DNA from: Anaspis maculata | Taxonomy: Eukaryota > Arthropoda > Insecta > Coleoptera > Scraptiidae | Reading direction: 5' to 3' | DNA length: 64,000 nucleotides | NCBI GenBank assembly: GCA_949128115.1 | Contig: OX421963.1 | Span: forward strand, 55,299,306 to 55,363,305 | Shown here: one piece after another, positions 1 to 11,657 of the stretch | Numbering within the stretch: position 1 is the stretch's first letter | How the letters are laid out: each line of letters starts with the position of its first letter | The notes under the pieces: model-generated | Database searches by the model: none | What the model was told of the DNA's origin: nothing | The model's input: only the letters and a program-made list of their open reading frames with translations | Position numbers and translations under genes: made by a program

Positions 1-3000
1 ATTGGCTTTTTGGTCATTTTCTGCAGAATTTCTAGTTTGAAATCGTGAATTCTTCAACGATCCGTCCGGCGCGTCACCGGTAAAAATTTAGGTTAGATTG
101 AAAACAATTTTTCGGGCTCAGATTAGGCATCCAAGGGATCCATACGCTAATTCACTCCAGTGCGGGCTTTGACATTTGTGAGAATTTCTCGGCAATTGGC
201 TTTTTGGTCATTTTCTGCAGAATTTCTAGTTTGAAATCGTGAATTCTTCAACGATCCGTCCGGCGCGTCACCGGTAAAAATTTAGGTTAGATTGAAAACA
301 ATTTTTCGGGCTCAGATTAGGCATCCAAGGGATCCATACGCTAATTCACTCCAGTGCGGGCTTTGACATTTGTGAGAATTTCTCGGCAATTGGCTTTTTG
401 GTCATTTTCTGCAGAATTTCTAGTTTGAAATCGTGAATTCTTCAACGATCCGTCCGGCGCGTCACCGGTAAAAGTTTAGGTTAGATTGAAAACAATTTTT
501 CGGGCTCAGATTAGGCATCCAAGGGATCCATACGCTAATTCACTCCAGTGCGGGCTTTGACATTTGTGAGAATTTCTCGGCAATTGGCTTTTTGGTCATT
601 TTCTGCAGAATTTCTAGTTTGAAATCGTGAATTCTTCAACGATCCGTCCGGCGCGTCACCGGTAAAAATTTAGGTTAGATTGAAAACAATTTTTCGGGCT
701 CAGATTAGGCATCCAAGGGATCCATACGCTAATTCACTTCAGTGCGGGCTTTGACATTTGTGAGAATTTCTCGGCAATTGGCTTTTTGGTCATTTTCTGC
801 AGAATTTCTAGTTTGAAATCGTGAATTCTTCAACGATCCGTCCGGCGCGTCACCGGTAAAAATTTCGGTTAGATTGAAGACGATTTTTCGGGCTCAAATT
901 AGGCATCCAAGGGATCCATACGCTAATTCACTCCCAGTGCGGGCTTTGACATTTGTGAGAATTTCTCGGCAATTGGCTTTTTGGTCATTTTCTGCAGAAT
1001 TTCTAGTTTGAAATCGTGAATTCTTCAACGATCCGTCCGGCGCGTCACCGGTAAAAATTTAGGTTAGATTGAAAACAATTTTTCGGGCTCAGATTAGGCA
1101 TCCAAGGGATCCATACGCTAATTCACTTCAGTGCGGGCTTTGACATTTGTGAGAATTTCTCGGCAATTGGCTTTTTGGTCATTTGCTGCAGAATTTCTAG
1201 TTTGAAATCGTAAATTTTTAAACGATCCGTCCGGCGCGTCACGGGTCAAAATTTCGGTTAGATTGAAGACGATTTTTCGGGCTCAGATTAGGCATCCAAG
1301 GGATCCATACGCTAATTCACTTCAGTGCGGGCTTTGACATTTGTGAGAATTTCTCGGCAATTGGCTTTTTGGTCATTTGCTGCAGAATTTCTAGTTTGAA
1401 ATCGTAAATTCTTCAACGATCCGTCGGGCGCGTCACCGGTGAAAATTTCGGTTAGATTGAAGACGATTTTTCGGGCTCAGATAAGGCATCCAAGGGATCC
1501 ATACGCTAATTCACCTCATTGCGGGCTTTGACATTTTTGAGAATTTCTCGGCAATCGGCTTTTTGGTCATTTGCTGCAGAATTTCTAGTTTGAAATCGTA
1601 AATTCTCAAACGATCCGTCCGGCGCGTCACCTGTAAAAGTTTCGGTCAGATTGAAGACGATTTTTCGGGCTCAAATTAGGCATCCAAGGGATCCATACGC
1701 TAATTCACTCCCAGTGCGGGCTTTGACATTTGTGAGAATTTCTCGGCAATTGGCTTTTTGGTCATTTTCTGCAGAATTTCTAGTTTGAAATCGTGAATTC
1801 TTCAACGATCCGTCCGGCGCGTCACCGGTAAAAATTTAGGTTAGATTGAAAACAATTTTTCGGGCTCAGATTAGGCATCCAAGGGATCCATACGCTAATT
1901 CACTTCAGTGCGGTCTTTGACACTTGTGAGAATTTCTCGGCAATTGGCTTTTTGGTCATTTGCTGCAGAATTTCTAGTTTGAAATCGTAAATTTTTAAAC
2001 GATCCGTCCGGCGCGTCACGGGTCAAAATTTCGGTTAGATTGAAGACGATTTTTCGGGCTCAGATTAGGCATCCAAGGGATCCATACGCTAATTCACTTC
2101 AGTGCGGGCTTTGACATTTGTGAGAATTTCTCGGCAATTGGCTTTTTGGTCATTTGCTGCAGAATTTCTAGTTTGAAATCGTAAATTCTCAAACGATCCG
2201 TCCGGCGCGTCACCTGTAAAAGTTTCGGTCAGATTGAAGACGATTTTTCGGGCTCAAATTAGGCATCCAAGGGATCCATACGCTAATTCACTTCAGTGCG
2301 GGCTTTGACATTTGTGAGAATTTCTCGGCAATTGGCTTTTTGGTCATTTGCTGCAGAATTTCTAGTTTGAAATCGTGAATTCTTAAACGATCCGTCCGGC
2401 GCGGCACCTGTAAAAGTTTCGGTTAAATTGCAGACGATTTTTCCGATCTCAAATTAGGCATCCAAGGGATCCATACGCTAATTCACTTCAGTGCGGGCTT
2501 TGACATTTGTGGGAATTTCTCGGCAATTGGCTTTTTGGTCATTTGCTGCAGAATTTCTAGTTTGAAATCGTAAATTCTTCAACGATCCGTCCGGCGCGTC
2601 ACCGGTAAAAATTTCGGTTCAATTGAAGACGATTTTTCGGGCTCAGATAAGGCATCCAAGGGATCCATACGCTAATTCACTTTATTGCGGGCTTTGACAT
2701 TTGTGAGAATTTCTCGGCAATCGGCTTTTTGGTCATTTGCTGCAGAATTTCTAGTTTGAAATCGTAAATTCTTAAACGATCCGTCCGGCGCGTCACCTGT
2801 AAAAGTTTCGGTTAGATTGAAGACGATTTTTCGGGCTCAAATTAGGCATCCAAGGGATCCATACGCTAATTCACTTCAGTGCGGGCTTTGACATTTGTGA
2901 GAATTTCTCGGCAATTGGCTTTTTGGTCATTTGCTGCAGAATTTCTAGTTTGAAATCGTGAATTCTTAAACGATCCGTCCGGCGCATCACCTGTAAAAGT

Positions 3001-5850
3001 TTCGGTTAGGTTGAAGACGATTTTTCCGATCTCAAATTAGGCATCCAAGGGATCCATACGCTAATTCACTTCAGTGCGGGCTTTGACATTTGTGAGAATT
3101 TCTCGGCAATTGGCTTTTTGGTCATTTGCTGCAGAATTTCTAGTTTGAAATCGTAAATTCTTCAACGATCCGTCAGGCGCGTCACCGGTGAAAATTTCGG
3201 TTAGATTGAAGACGATTTTTCGGGCTCAGATAAGGCATCCAAGGGATCCATACGCTAATTCACTTCAGTGCGGGCTTTGACATTTGTGAGAATTTCTCGG
3301 CAATTGGCTTTTTGGTCATTTGCTGCAGAATTTCTAGTTTGAAATCGTAAATTCTTGAACGATCCGTCCGGCGCGTCAACTGTAAAAGTTTCGGTTAGAT
3401 TGAAGACGATTTTTCGGGCTCAAATTAGGCATCCAAGGGATCCATACGCTAATTCACTCCAGTGCGGGCTTTGACATTTGTGAAAATTTCTCGGCAATTA
3501 GCTTATTGGTCATTTGCTGCAGAATTTTTAGTTTAAAATTGTAAATTCTTCAACGATCCGTCCGGCGCGTCACCGATAAAAATTTCGGTTAGATTCAAGA
3601 CGATTTTTCGGGCTCAGATTAGGCATCCAAGGGATCCATACGCTAATTCACTTCAGTGCGGGCTTTGACATTTGTGAGAATTTCTCGGCAATTGGCTTTT
3701 TGGTCATTTGCTGCAGAATTTCTAGTTTGAAATCGTGAATTCTTAAACGATCCGTCCGGCGCGTCACCTGTAAAAGTTTCGGTTAGATTGAAGACGATTT
3801 TTCCGATCTCAAATTAGGCATCCAAGGGATCCATACGCTAATTCACTTCAGTGCGGGCTTTGACATTTGTGAGAATTTCTCGGCAATCGGCTTTTTGGTC
3901 ATTTGCTGCAGAATTTCTAGTTTGAAATCGTGAATTCTTAAACGATCCGTCCGGCGCATCACCTGTAAAAGTTTCGGTTAGATTGAAGACGATTTTTCCG
4001 ATCTCAAATTAGGCATCCAAGGGATCCATACGCTAATTCACTTCAGTGCGGGCTTTGACATTTGTGAGAATTTCTCGGCAATCGGCTTTTTGGTCATTTG
4101 CTGCAGAATTTCTAGTTTGAAATCGTAGATTCTTAAACGATCCGTCCGGCGCGTCACCTGTAAAAGTTTCGGTTAGATTGAAGACGATTTTTCGGGCTCA
4201 AATTAGGCATCCAAGGGATCCATACGCTAATTCACTTCAGTGCGGGCTTTGACATTTGTGAGAATTTCTCGGCAATCGGCTTTTTGGTCATTTGCTGCAG
4301 AATTTCTAGTTTGAAATCGTAAATTTTTAAACGATCCGTCCGGCGCGTCACCGGTAAAAATTTCGGTTAGATTGATGACGATTTTTCTGGCTCAGATAAG
4401 GCATCCAAGGGATCCATACGCTAATTCACTTCATTGCGGGCTTTGACATTTGTGAGAATTTCTCGGCAATCGGCTTTTTGGTCATTTGCTGCAGAATTTC
4501 TAGTTTGAAATCGTAAATTCTTAAACGATCCGTCCGGCGCGTCAACTGTAAAAGTTTCGGTTAGATTGAAGACGATTTTTCGGGCTCAAATTAGGCATCC
4601 AAGGGATCCATACGCTAATTCACTCCAGTGCGGGCTTTGACATTTGTGAGAATTTCTCGGCAATTAGCTTATTGGTCATTTGCTGCAGAATTTTTAGTTT
4701 AAAATTGTAAATTCTTCAACGATCCGTCCGGCGCGTCACCGATAAAAATTTCGGTTAGATTCAAGACGATTTTTCGGGCTCAGATTAGGCATCCAAGGGA
4801 TCCATACGCTAATTCACTTCAGTGCGGGCTTTGACATTTGTGAGAATTTCTCGGCAATTGGCTTTTTGGTCATTTGCTGCAGAATTTCTAGTTTGAAATC
4901 GTGAATTCTTAAACGATCCGTCTGGCGCGTCACCTGTAAAAGTTTCGGTTAGATTGAAGACGATTTTTCCGATCTCAAATTAGGCATCCAAGGGATCCAT
5001 ACGCTAATTCACTTCAGTGCGGGCTTTGACATTTGTGAGAATTTCTCGGCAATCGGCTTTTTGGTCATTTGCTGCAGAATTTCTAGTTTGAAATCGTAAA
5101 TTCTTAAACGATCCGTCCGGCGCGTCACCTGTAAAAGTTTCGGTTAGATTGAAGACGATTTTTCGGGCTCAAATTAGGCATCCAAGGGATCCATACGCTA
5201 ATTCACTTCAGTGCGGGCTTTGACATTTGTGAGAATTTCTCGGCAATCGGCTTTTTGGTCATTTGCTGCAGAATTTCTAGTTTGAAATCGTAAATTTTTA
5301 AACGATCCGTCCGGCGCGTCACCGGTAAAAATTTCGGTTAGATTGAAGACGATTTTTCTGGCTCAGATTAGGCATCCAAGGGATCCATACGCTAATTCAC
5401 GTCAGTGCGGGCTTTGACATTTGTGAGAATTTCTCGGCAATTGGCTTTTTGGTCATTTGCTGCAGAATTTCTAGTTTGAAATCGTAAATTCCTTAACGAT
5501 CCGTCCGGCGATTCACCTGTTAAAGTTTCGGTTAGATTGAAGACGATTTTTCGGGCTCACATTAGGCATCCAAGGGATCCATACGCTAATTCACTTCAGT
5601 GCGGGCTTTGACATTTGTGAGAATTTCTGGGCAATTGGCTTTTTGGTCATTTGCTGCAGAATTTCTAGTTTGAAATCGTAAATTCTTCAACGATCCGTCC
5701 GGCGCGTCACCGGTAAAAATTTCGGTTAGATTGAAGACGATTTTTCGGGCTCAGATTTGGCATCCAAGGGATCCATACGCTAATTCACTTCAGTGCGGGC
5801 TTTGACATTTGTGAAAATTTCTCAGCAATTGGCTTATTGGTCATTTGCTT
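1..5850. repeat. Tandem satellite DNA, ~194-bp monomer, ~30 copies
   Basis: Head-to-tail copies can be followed by the word GGCTTTTTGGTCATTT, whose spacing is 194 bp (for example monomer starts at 1, 195, 389, 583, 777, 972). Every monomer also carries GATCCATACGCTAATTCAC and a CCGTCCGGCGCGTCAC block. The first copies form a very uniform subfamily (TTCTGCAG, GATTGAAAACAA). Copies beyond about 1160 mostly belong to a second one (TTGCTGCAG, GATTGAAGACGA), with some mixing near 1740-1900. The array runs off the left edge and ends abruptly near 5850. It has no sustained ORF, so short open frames in it are chance. Arrays like this are usually pericentromeric or heterochromatic, but position on the chromosome cannot be seen here. 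Confidence 0.97.
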
Positions 5851-6090
5851 CAGACTTTTTTTCCAGACCCTCCCTCATTTTGAGGTATGGCGAGCGCCAC
5901 AAAATAAGGTCTATTCGGCGCCACTGCGGGCTTGCATTTCCCATCATAGACCAACCTAGCCCATCACAAAAACTTTATAATTTTGAATTTCCAACACAAA
6001 CAAATTAAAATGAAACCTGATTTCCAACATAACCCAATGTCTCCAACAAAGTCCAGTAGGTACAAATCTGAAGAAATTTTTTTTGGGATA
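5851..6090. other. Short unassigned stretch between satellite and transposon cluster
   Basis: Sequence outside the satellite, with no recognised gene or repeat. An open frame of 71 codons starting inside the last satellite monomer crosses the boundary and has no coding character. Confidence 0.5.
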
Positions 6091-6952
6091 TACAGGTGGT
6101 CCAGGTTATAGTAGCAATAATTCACCATTCGATGGTCCATCAAAAACTAGGTCTACATGCATAATTTAATTTTTTTCCAAAACGCTTTCTAAGGGAGATA
6201 GAGCCCTTCAAAGTTCGGTTTTTAAAATCTTTTTCTTGCAATAACTCTCAAGTAATTGAAGCGATTTCAACCAAATTCAGTACAAATGTTTACAAAATAG
6301 ATACCCATCACTTGACGCAGATAACTTTTGTCAAAATTGTCCAGTGGTGTAGATACGGGGGAATTGTTCAACTTCTCCCACCATATTTTCTACGCCACTG
6401 GATATTTTTTTGAAATTATACTTTTTTGAATTCCTTGTTCAATTTAGAAAAAAAGTTACTCTTGTAAAATTTTGATTAGAAGTTCCATTTCCGAGATATT
6501 TGCGTTTGAACTTCAGAAAACGCTTCGAAATTGCGACTTTCAAAGGCCAAAAAATTAAAATCCAAGAAAACTCATGATTCCTCAACTGGAATAAGTTTTC
6601 TAAGTCGTCTAAGTGGATTTACTGCCATTTTTTGCTTAGAAACGAGGCGTTACTAGCGAAAAACAATTTGGGCCTTGGAAAAGTGGCGATTTCGAGATGT
6701 TTTCCAAAGTTTAAAACCCAAATATCTCAAAAATCAAGCCTCTATTCAAAATTTTACAAGAGTAACTTTTTTTTCTAAATTGAACAAGAAATTTGAAAAA
6801 CATATAATATTTCAAAAATATTCAGTGGCGTAGAGAATAGAGCGTGAGAAGTAAAACAACTCCCCCGTACCTACGCCACTGGACAATTGTGACAGAAGTT
6901 ATCTAGGTACTGTTGTATCGCCTACTGTTCTGTTGTGGGTGTTTTCCGGTGA

Positions 6953-7231
6953 TTGTTCGAGGTGTGTCGAGTGCAAAGGCAGTGGTGTATGAGATACGAG
7001 CCGCATCATGAACATTTCACAAGGAGCGGCCGGAACCTATGCCATCCGAGGCCTCGACTAGAATTAGAAAAAAGAAATGTCACCTTCAACGCAATTAAAT
7101 GTTACAATAAGATTCCCGGCTATATCAGAGACTTACCTACCAAGCAGATGAGAGTGATACTGGAAGAGTACCTGACTGGACGAGCACACTATACACTTGC
7201 ACAATTTTTTAACGAAGAGATCTCCATGTAG
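6953..7231 (+). pseudogene. C-terminal fragment of a non-LTR retrotransposon reverse-transcriptase ORF
   Basis: The open frame ends with a stretch (about residues 40-90) containing FNAIKCYNKIPGYIR and a terminal helix-rich tail, which looks like the extreme C-terminus of LINE reverse-transcriptase polyproteins, where a short 'IKLYNxLPxxI' segment follows the thumb region. The catalytic core is missing, so only the 3' end remains. It is followed by a T-rich 3' region and a (GAT)n tail at about 7457-7482, a tail type common in LINEs. The start drawn here is only the frame opening and has no initiation signal. Chance resemblance cannot be fully excluded. Confidence 0.5.
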
Positions 7232-7451
7232 CTTGTTTTTAATTCGTTTGTTTGTTTGCTTCTGCGGCATCGGTGTGTTTGTGTTTTTTTAGTTGTTTTT
7301 TGCTATTTTTAATCTTATCTGTTTGTAATTGTTTTTTTTTTAATTCTGATCTGTTTGTTTATTTATTTATAGTATTTATTTACAATGCTTATGACATGTT
7401 CCATGGCGCAATGCTATTTATATACACCTCTCGTGTGTGTAAAGAAGGGAA

Positions 7452-7482
7452 TAAATAAAGATGATGATGATGATGATGATCA
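7452..7482 (+). repeat. (GAT)n microsatellite, probable LINE tail
   Basis: About eight GAT triplets follow AATAAATAAA, downstream of the reverse-transcriptase-like fragment and in the position of a LINE 3' tail. Confidence 0.6.
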
Positions 7483-7970
7483 TATGTACGCGTGTGTTGT
7501 TACAGGTGTTAATCGGTTGGTGGAAGGTGCGCGTCTTCCTGCGGCTGGACTGTTGCGGCTGGATGTCACCGGGCCCTCCCACTCCATTTTCGACGCATAC
7601 GCAGTCCTTTGGCTGTGGTTGACCTTGACCGTGAATGACGACACAACAGGTACGTCAAGTGATGGGTATTTATTTTGTAAGTAGGTCCATGTGTAAGTAT
7701 TTGTACCAAATTTGGTCAAAATCGCTTTGATGACTTGAGAGTTATTGCAAAAAGAAGATTTTAAAAACTGAACTTTGAAGGGCTGTAGGTATTTCTCTTA
7801 TGCCCGGTTGCAGCAACGTGGTAGCAAATTTTGCGACGTAGCAAATTGAATCGGGTTGCAGGAACAGGGTATCAAACGAGGTAGCAAACAGGCTGTGGCT
7901 AAGGTTATCACGCATTTGAACTACTTGCATCTTTTTATGCGTATGCACGTACCTAAAAGCGCTAAAAGGT

Positions 7971-8094
7971 CTGATTCGACACTTTATTTTGAATTTTCCA
8001 ACGTCTCCGATTTTTATTCTTTTGAAGAAGAACAAGAAGTAGAAGATGCAGTTCGTTGTGTCATTGCCGATCAAAAAAAACCGTCTCGTAGATA
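7971..8094 (+). pseudogene. Decayed N-terminus of a Harbinger transposase (first relic)
   Basis: The frame encodes Ser/Glu-rich acidic sequence (SDFYSFEEEQEVEDAVRC) that lines up with the better preserved acidic N-termini at 9876 and 59452. The usual ATG is mutated (AGGTCTGATTCG where the others have ATGTCTGACTCG) and the frame stops after the acidic stretch. Beyond it, 8280-8790 contains scrambled remains of the nuclease part, colinear with 59750-60000 and 61035-61260, with no open frame. It is not functional. Confidence 0.65.
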
Positions 8095-8917
8095 AGATTA
8101 AGATGTACCTACCTCGCGTCGCGAGCTGTCAAAGTCAAAGAAGCGTCAGGAATTTCAGAGGTTAACAGCATTATTTATCTCTTCGAGTTTTGAAGAATAA
8201 TATGCAAATCATTGCGCCGAATTGAGGCATAAATCCATGCACAGGCTGTCGATCAGGTGAATATGACAAACTGCCTCCGTAAATGCTATTATGTCGATCA
8301 ACAATTCCATGTTCAGGCGATGGGAGTTACCGACTGAAATTGCGAACACTTGCTGGGTGCCTCCACGAGCCCTGTACCTGTACGGCGGAAACAAAGCTGT
8401 TGTTTACACCAAGAACGCGGAGCTCTTTATTGCAAAGTATTGCTCAGTCAAAGTATGAGTGCTTCGGTGACAACGATGAGTTACAGGAGTACTGGGACTG
8501 TGATCCCGTGACGAAACTTGAACAATTTTGGGCCGCTAGTGACACTGTATCAAGCATGTGTCAAGGTGATATCCAGTGCTGATTCAGTAGCTCCAGAACA
8601 GCGATTGACGACAGGAAATACTGCAGGAGTCGTTGGCATGAGCAACAGTAAAGAAATTGAGAGAAAGGAATGAAACTGAATTCTGGATTTGTCAAGTTTT
8701 TCTTTGGTACAAAAATAGACCTCACACACTGAAAATGGCTGCCTCTTTTCTCTTGTCTTATTGTCTCTTGCCCTAACCCTTAGATGTGCACATTTAGGTA
8801 GTTTAGGTCCCTTGCCCATCAGGTCCCAACACGACACACGACTCGGCAACTGCAATAAAGAGTTGACCGGATCGAAACGTGTGGTGGACGGTTTGTTGTT
8901 GACCGGGCCGTCACAAT

Positions 8918-9847
8918 AGGTTTGTTCGCGTCGCATGAACCTTTGGCACCCAAAAGTTCATATGAACCTTGAAGTACATGTACGAGGTGTAGTTGGTGCA
9001 GATTAAAACACCAAATCGACGCGAACGGTTTAGTGCAATAAATCTTGTAGCGCCAGATTTGATAGTTGATAGCTGACAGTGTTGACACTTTCCGAATTCA
9101 GAGTGATAGCTTCAGAATTCATTTGTAAAATGTCGAGCAAAGCCAAGAGCTGTGCCAAGAGCAAAGCAATCGCCAAGCAGAACCGAAACGCTCTTATGAT
9201 GATGTTTGGACTGATTACACACAACATAGGGTGCTTTCCACCTAGACGGTACAAATACCACCAGACGGCACATGTTCCATGGTGTGGCACAAAATTTCAA
9301 GTGATCCAATGAACGGCGCAGAACTGAGTAGGAACACGAAGATGGAAAGCACCGTTTGGCACCCGCACATGCGTAAATGGCAGGTGTACAGAACTTTGGG
9401 CTAAGTGGAAAGCACGCATAGCTTCTTCCGACGAGGACGATGACAGAGAAACGGACATTTTCAATTTTATATTTCAACACCATGAAGAAGGCAAGTAAAA
9501 ATTATGTAGAACAAGTCTCTCCACTTCCTGGTGGATCTTTCTTCTTTGATCGCCAAAATATACGAGGTCTCCTTCTTCAGAAACTTTCCACAAGTCCATC
9601 GTACAGACAGAAGCTAACGTCAAATCAGGCGCAAAATCATCCAAATGTCATAAATGGCAAACTTTCTGGGTTCTGCACTTTTGGCACCACCCTCCGACTG
9701 GGTGTAGAAGGTGCAGCACTTTTTTCTGGCACTGAGAACTTTTTCGGCGACGCGAACACCACCGAACTGTACTTTTTCTGCGACGCGAACGGTAAAGTGC
9801 ACTTAGGGCAGAAAAGTGCAGAAGGTTCATGCGACGCGAACAAACCT
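8918..9847. mobile_element. Non-autonomous element with AGGTTTGTTCG termini and AAT target duplication
   Basis: The left end AGGTTTGTTCGCGTCGCATG is repeated in inverted orientation at the right end for about 26 bp. AAT lies at 8915-8917 and 9848-9850. It sits inside the 7801-10486 Harbinger element. A short frame from 9130 encodes a Lys/Ala-rich start and, past an inner MITE, continues as an acidic segment (SSDEDDDRETD) followed by IFNFIFQHHEEGK. This has the look of another transposase N-terminus, now broken. Its termini and duplication match the elements at 28396 and 30690. Confidence 0.7.
9229..9417. mobile_element. MITE, 189 bp, ATA target duplication
   Basis: Termini GGGTGCTTTCCAC and GTGGAAAGCACGC are inverted, with ATA at 9226-9228 and 9418-9420. 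It splits the small coding-like frame of the surrounding 8918-9847 element. It has no coding capacity. Confidence 0.75.
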
Positions 9848-9875
9848 AATATGTCACGCTGTATGCGTATCTAAA

Positions 9876-10157
9876 ATGTCTGACTCGGCGCTTTCAGAAT
9901 TTTCTGAAGTCTCCGAATTTTCCTCTTCTGAAGAAGAGCAAGACGCAGGTGCAGTTCGTCGTGTAAATGCTGAGCGGAAAAACCTCTTCGAGTTTTACAA
10001 CGACAAGGAATTTAAGGAGCGATATAGGTTCACGAAGGACAATGTGTTGCGGATCGTGGATCTCATCGGAGTTGAAGACCTAGAGCTATCTTCTTCGGTG
10101 TATTTCTTTCCGCGCACCATTTTCACTCTTCAAATTTGCTTGACTCTTGACAGCTAG
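9876..10157 (+). pseudogene. N-terminal part of a HARBI1-like Harbinger transposase, truncated
   Basis: This is a 93-codon frame from an ATG. Residues 1-40 are Ser/Glu-rich (SEVSEFSSSEEEQD). Residues about 45-65 (NLFEFYNDKEFKERYRF followed by TKDNV) match the typical HARBI1 'F…D.EF..RFR.SK..V' region before the catalytic domain. The family protein is usually 350-450 residues with a DDE nuclease core. Here the frame drifts after about residue 75 and stops, with no catalytic part. It is the least decayed of three homologous N-termini in the window (7971, 9876, 59452). Confidence 0.65.
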
Positions 10158-10596
10158 ACTTCAACTGTTTCAAATGTCCTCATACAAACAAACCTGTATA
10201 ACTGATTGCCTGCACCCATCAGCCAAAATTCTCTATTTATGAGCACAAAATGTAAACCCAAACGTATACTCGGTTTGAATTAGGCACACCAGTGCTTTTC
10301 TCACTCACAATATCAGCTCAGCTTTCCATTCCAATATTTTATTCAATTTTTTGTTTGACATATTCTGTCAGTCGTCACCCTAGACACTCCTTTTTTTACG
10401 CCTACAAATAGCCTACCATTTGATACCGAGTTTGGTACCGAAGCTAATTTGCGACGGAGCAAATTTTAGTTTCTTGCAACCGGGGGTTAGGAAAGCGATT
10501 TAGAATAAAATTAAATCATATGCATGTCGGTCGACCTAGTTTTTGATGGACCATCGAATGGTGAATTATTGCTACTATAACCTGGACCATCCTGTA

Positions 10597-11002
10597 TATG
10601 AATTATGTTGGGCATTTGCAACAGGGCCTACAGCCTACAGCTACTGGTACTACTGGTAGCCCGTGAAAATTTGCCCCTATGACGTCATTATTGTCGTTCT
10701 TAATTATTATAACCGAAGAGCCCGCCACGAGATAAGTTAATTTACAAGACCCTATGCTATCGTTCTAGTTTTTTCAACTCTTTCATCTGAGAGTTCTGAG
10801 ACCATGCAACTTGTATTTTGTGTTGTGGTCTCCTTTAATAAATGGAACTTTCGCGTGTTTGGAATAGATGGCGGTGAAAAAAACATGTGCACTGAACTTT
10901 GACAGCTTGTCAATTCTCTGTTGTCAATCACCAGTGCATGTTTGGGTTAGATTTTAGTTATTGACTTTCGTGATTGTTGTTATACCAAAACCAAAGAGCA
11001 AA
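10597..11002. other. Intergenic and upstream region of the 11003 gene
   Basis: No gene or repeat is recognised. The 120 bp before the start codon includes GACAGCTTGTCAATTCTCTG and TTGGGTTAGATTT and probably holds the 5' untranslated region. No TATA box stands out. Confidence 0.35.
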
Positions 11003-11657
11003 ATGAACACTGAAGAAGCCATTGGGTCTCCCATCAGTTCAGGTCAGTCATACCATTATGTTACTTCGGACATGATATTTCTTACCTTTTCTTTGATTCA
11101 TAGTCTGTTCATAGCCTTTCTTTTTGATATTCAATGACCTAACTTGAGAAGTAATTTTAATTTTAGATGAAAATATTGGAGACGACGACAGCGACGACGA
11201 GGACCTGCCCTTGATGGAATTCATCAAAAATTGCTTCAAACAGCAACACCAAGCCATCAAGGATTTAACAGAAGAGGTCGAAAATAACCACCAGCAAGTG
11301 AAAACAAAGCTAGCATGCATGTCAACTGGATTGGTTACAGCGTACAATAACATCTGCAATGAAATCCAACAGAGGAATCTTCCATCTAAACGAATAGCTT
11401 TAGACACGGAACCCATTTCCGATGAAGAGGGATCGGTGGGCGTCACCGAGGAGCAGCCGACGGACCAGTCGGGCCAAATGCCCGAGACTTCACAGCCCGA
11501 GGTCCGAATCGCGAGATGGCAAGTGGCCAGTTCGAAGAACAATGCAGTGTCCAGAACGAAACATAAACGACTGAAAAAGGAACAAGAGAAAAGAGTCAAA
11601 GAGCTGGTCGATGCTTTGAATTTGACCAACAACCTGTCTAGTTTAATAGGAGTCTAA
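11003..11657 (+). CDS. Uncharacterised acidic/coiled-coil protein, two exons
   Basis: Exon 1 is 11003-11042 (ATG, 13 codons plus one base), followed by GTCAGT. The intron ends TTTTTTTTAG-like at 11166 (…AATTTTAG) and exon 2 is 11167-11657. The joined frame is 176 residues. Residues 14-27 are very acidic (GDDDSDDED), about 30-75 form a predicted amphipathic helix rich in Gln/Lys/Glu, 95-130 are acidic and Gly/Gln-rich, and 140-165 are strongly basic (RTKHKRLKKEQEKRVK), resembling a nuclear signal followed by a short helix. ATTAAA at 11785-11790 could be the poly(A) signal. I do not recognise the family. The acidic-linker-basic layout occurs in accessory proteins of DNA transposons and in small nuclear proteins, so it may be transposon-derived. 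The splice join and codon pattern support expression, but neither is proven. Confidence 0.55.

Larger units (their letters stand above)
6911..7648. mobile_element. LTR-like insertion (TG...CA) with GGTAC target duplication
   Basis: This insertion interrupts the right arm of the foldback element. It begins TGTTGTATCG and ends CGACACAACA, giving imperfect terminal inverted repeats and TG/CA ends. It is bordered by GGTAC at 6906-6910 and 7649-7653. The intact left arm shows the uninterrupted counterpart (…GTTATCTGCGTCAAGTG…). TG…CA ends with a 5-bp duplication fit a solo LTR, with BEL/Pao-like elements a possibility. The interior carries a reverse-transcriptase-like fragment, so this may be a compound insertion instead. 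Confidence 0.6.
7801..10486. mobile_element. PIF/Harbinger-like DNA transposon, decayed, TTA target duplication
   Basis: Its ends are inverted: TGCCCGGTTGCAGCAAC on the left and, read from the other strand, CCCCCGGTTGCAAGAAAC on the right. TTA lies at 7798-7800 and again at 10487-10489. The sister arm of the host foldback element (around 6190-6200) keeps one TTA at the same point, so both boundary and 3-bp duplication are supported. Interior sequence matches the second copy at 59294-61617 in several blocks (7971-8220, 8280-8790, 10180-10486). TTA duplications and HARBI1-like protein relics are the Harbinger signature. All reading frames are broken and an unrelated element sits at 8918-9847. 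Confidence 0.8.
6091..10596. mobile_element. Foldback DNA element with long inverted arms, flanked by TA, holding nested insertions
   Basis: The left end TACAGGTGGTCCAGG and the right end, which reads TACAGGATGGTCCAGG on the other strand, are inverted repeats, each next to TA. The inverted similarity continues inward: 6091-6560 pairs with a right arm split into 6650-6910, 7654-7800 and 10490-10596. Removing the LTR-like insertion (6911-7648) and the Harbinger element (7801-10486) restores a continuous right arm that matches the left. The original element was thus about 1.1 kb, mostly palindrome with a loop near 6560-6650, and had no coding sequence. TA flanks fit a Tc1/mariner-type target but no transposase is present. 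Confidence 0.8.

Noticed and set aside
1..5850. Regularly spaced repeats read as a CRISPR array
   Set aside because: The 194-bp units are contiguous with no unique spacers; this is satellite DNA in a eukaryote.
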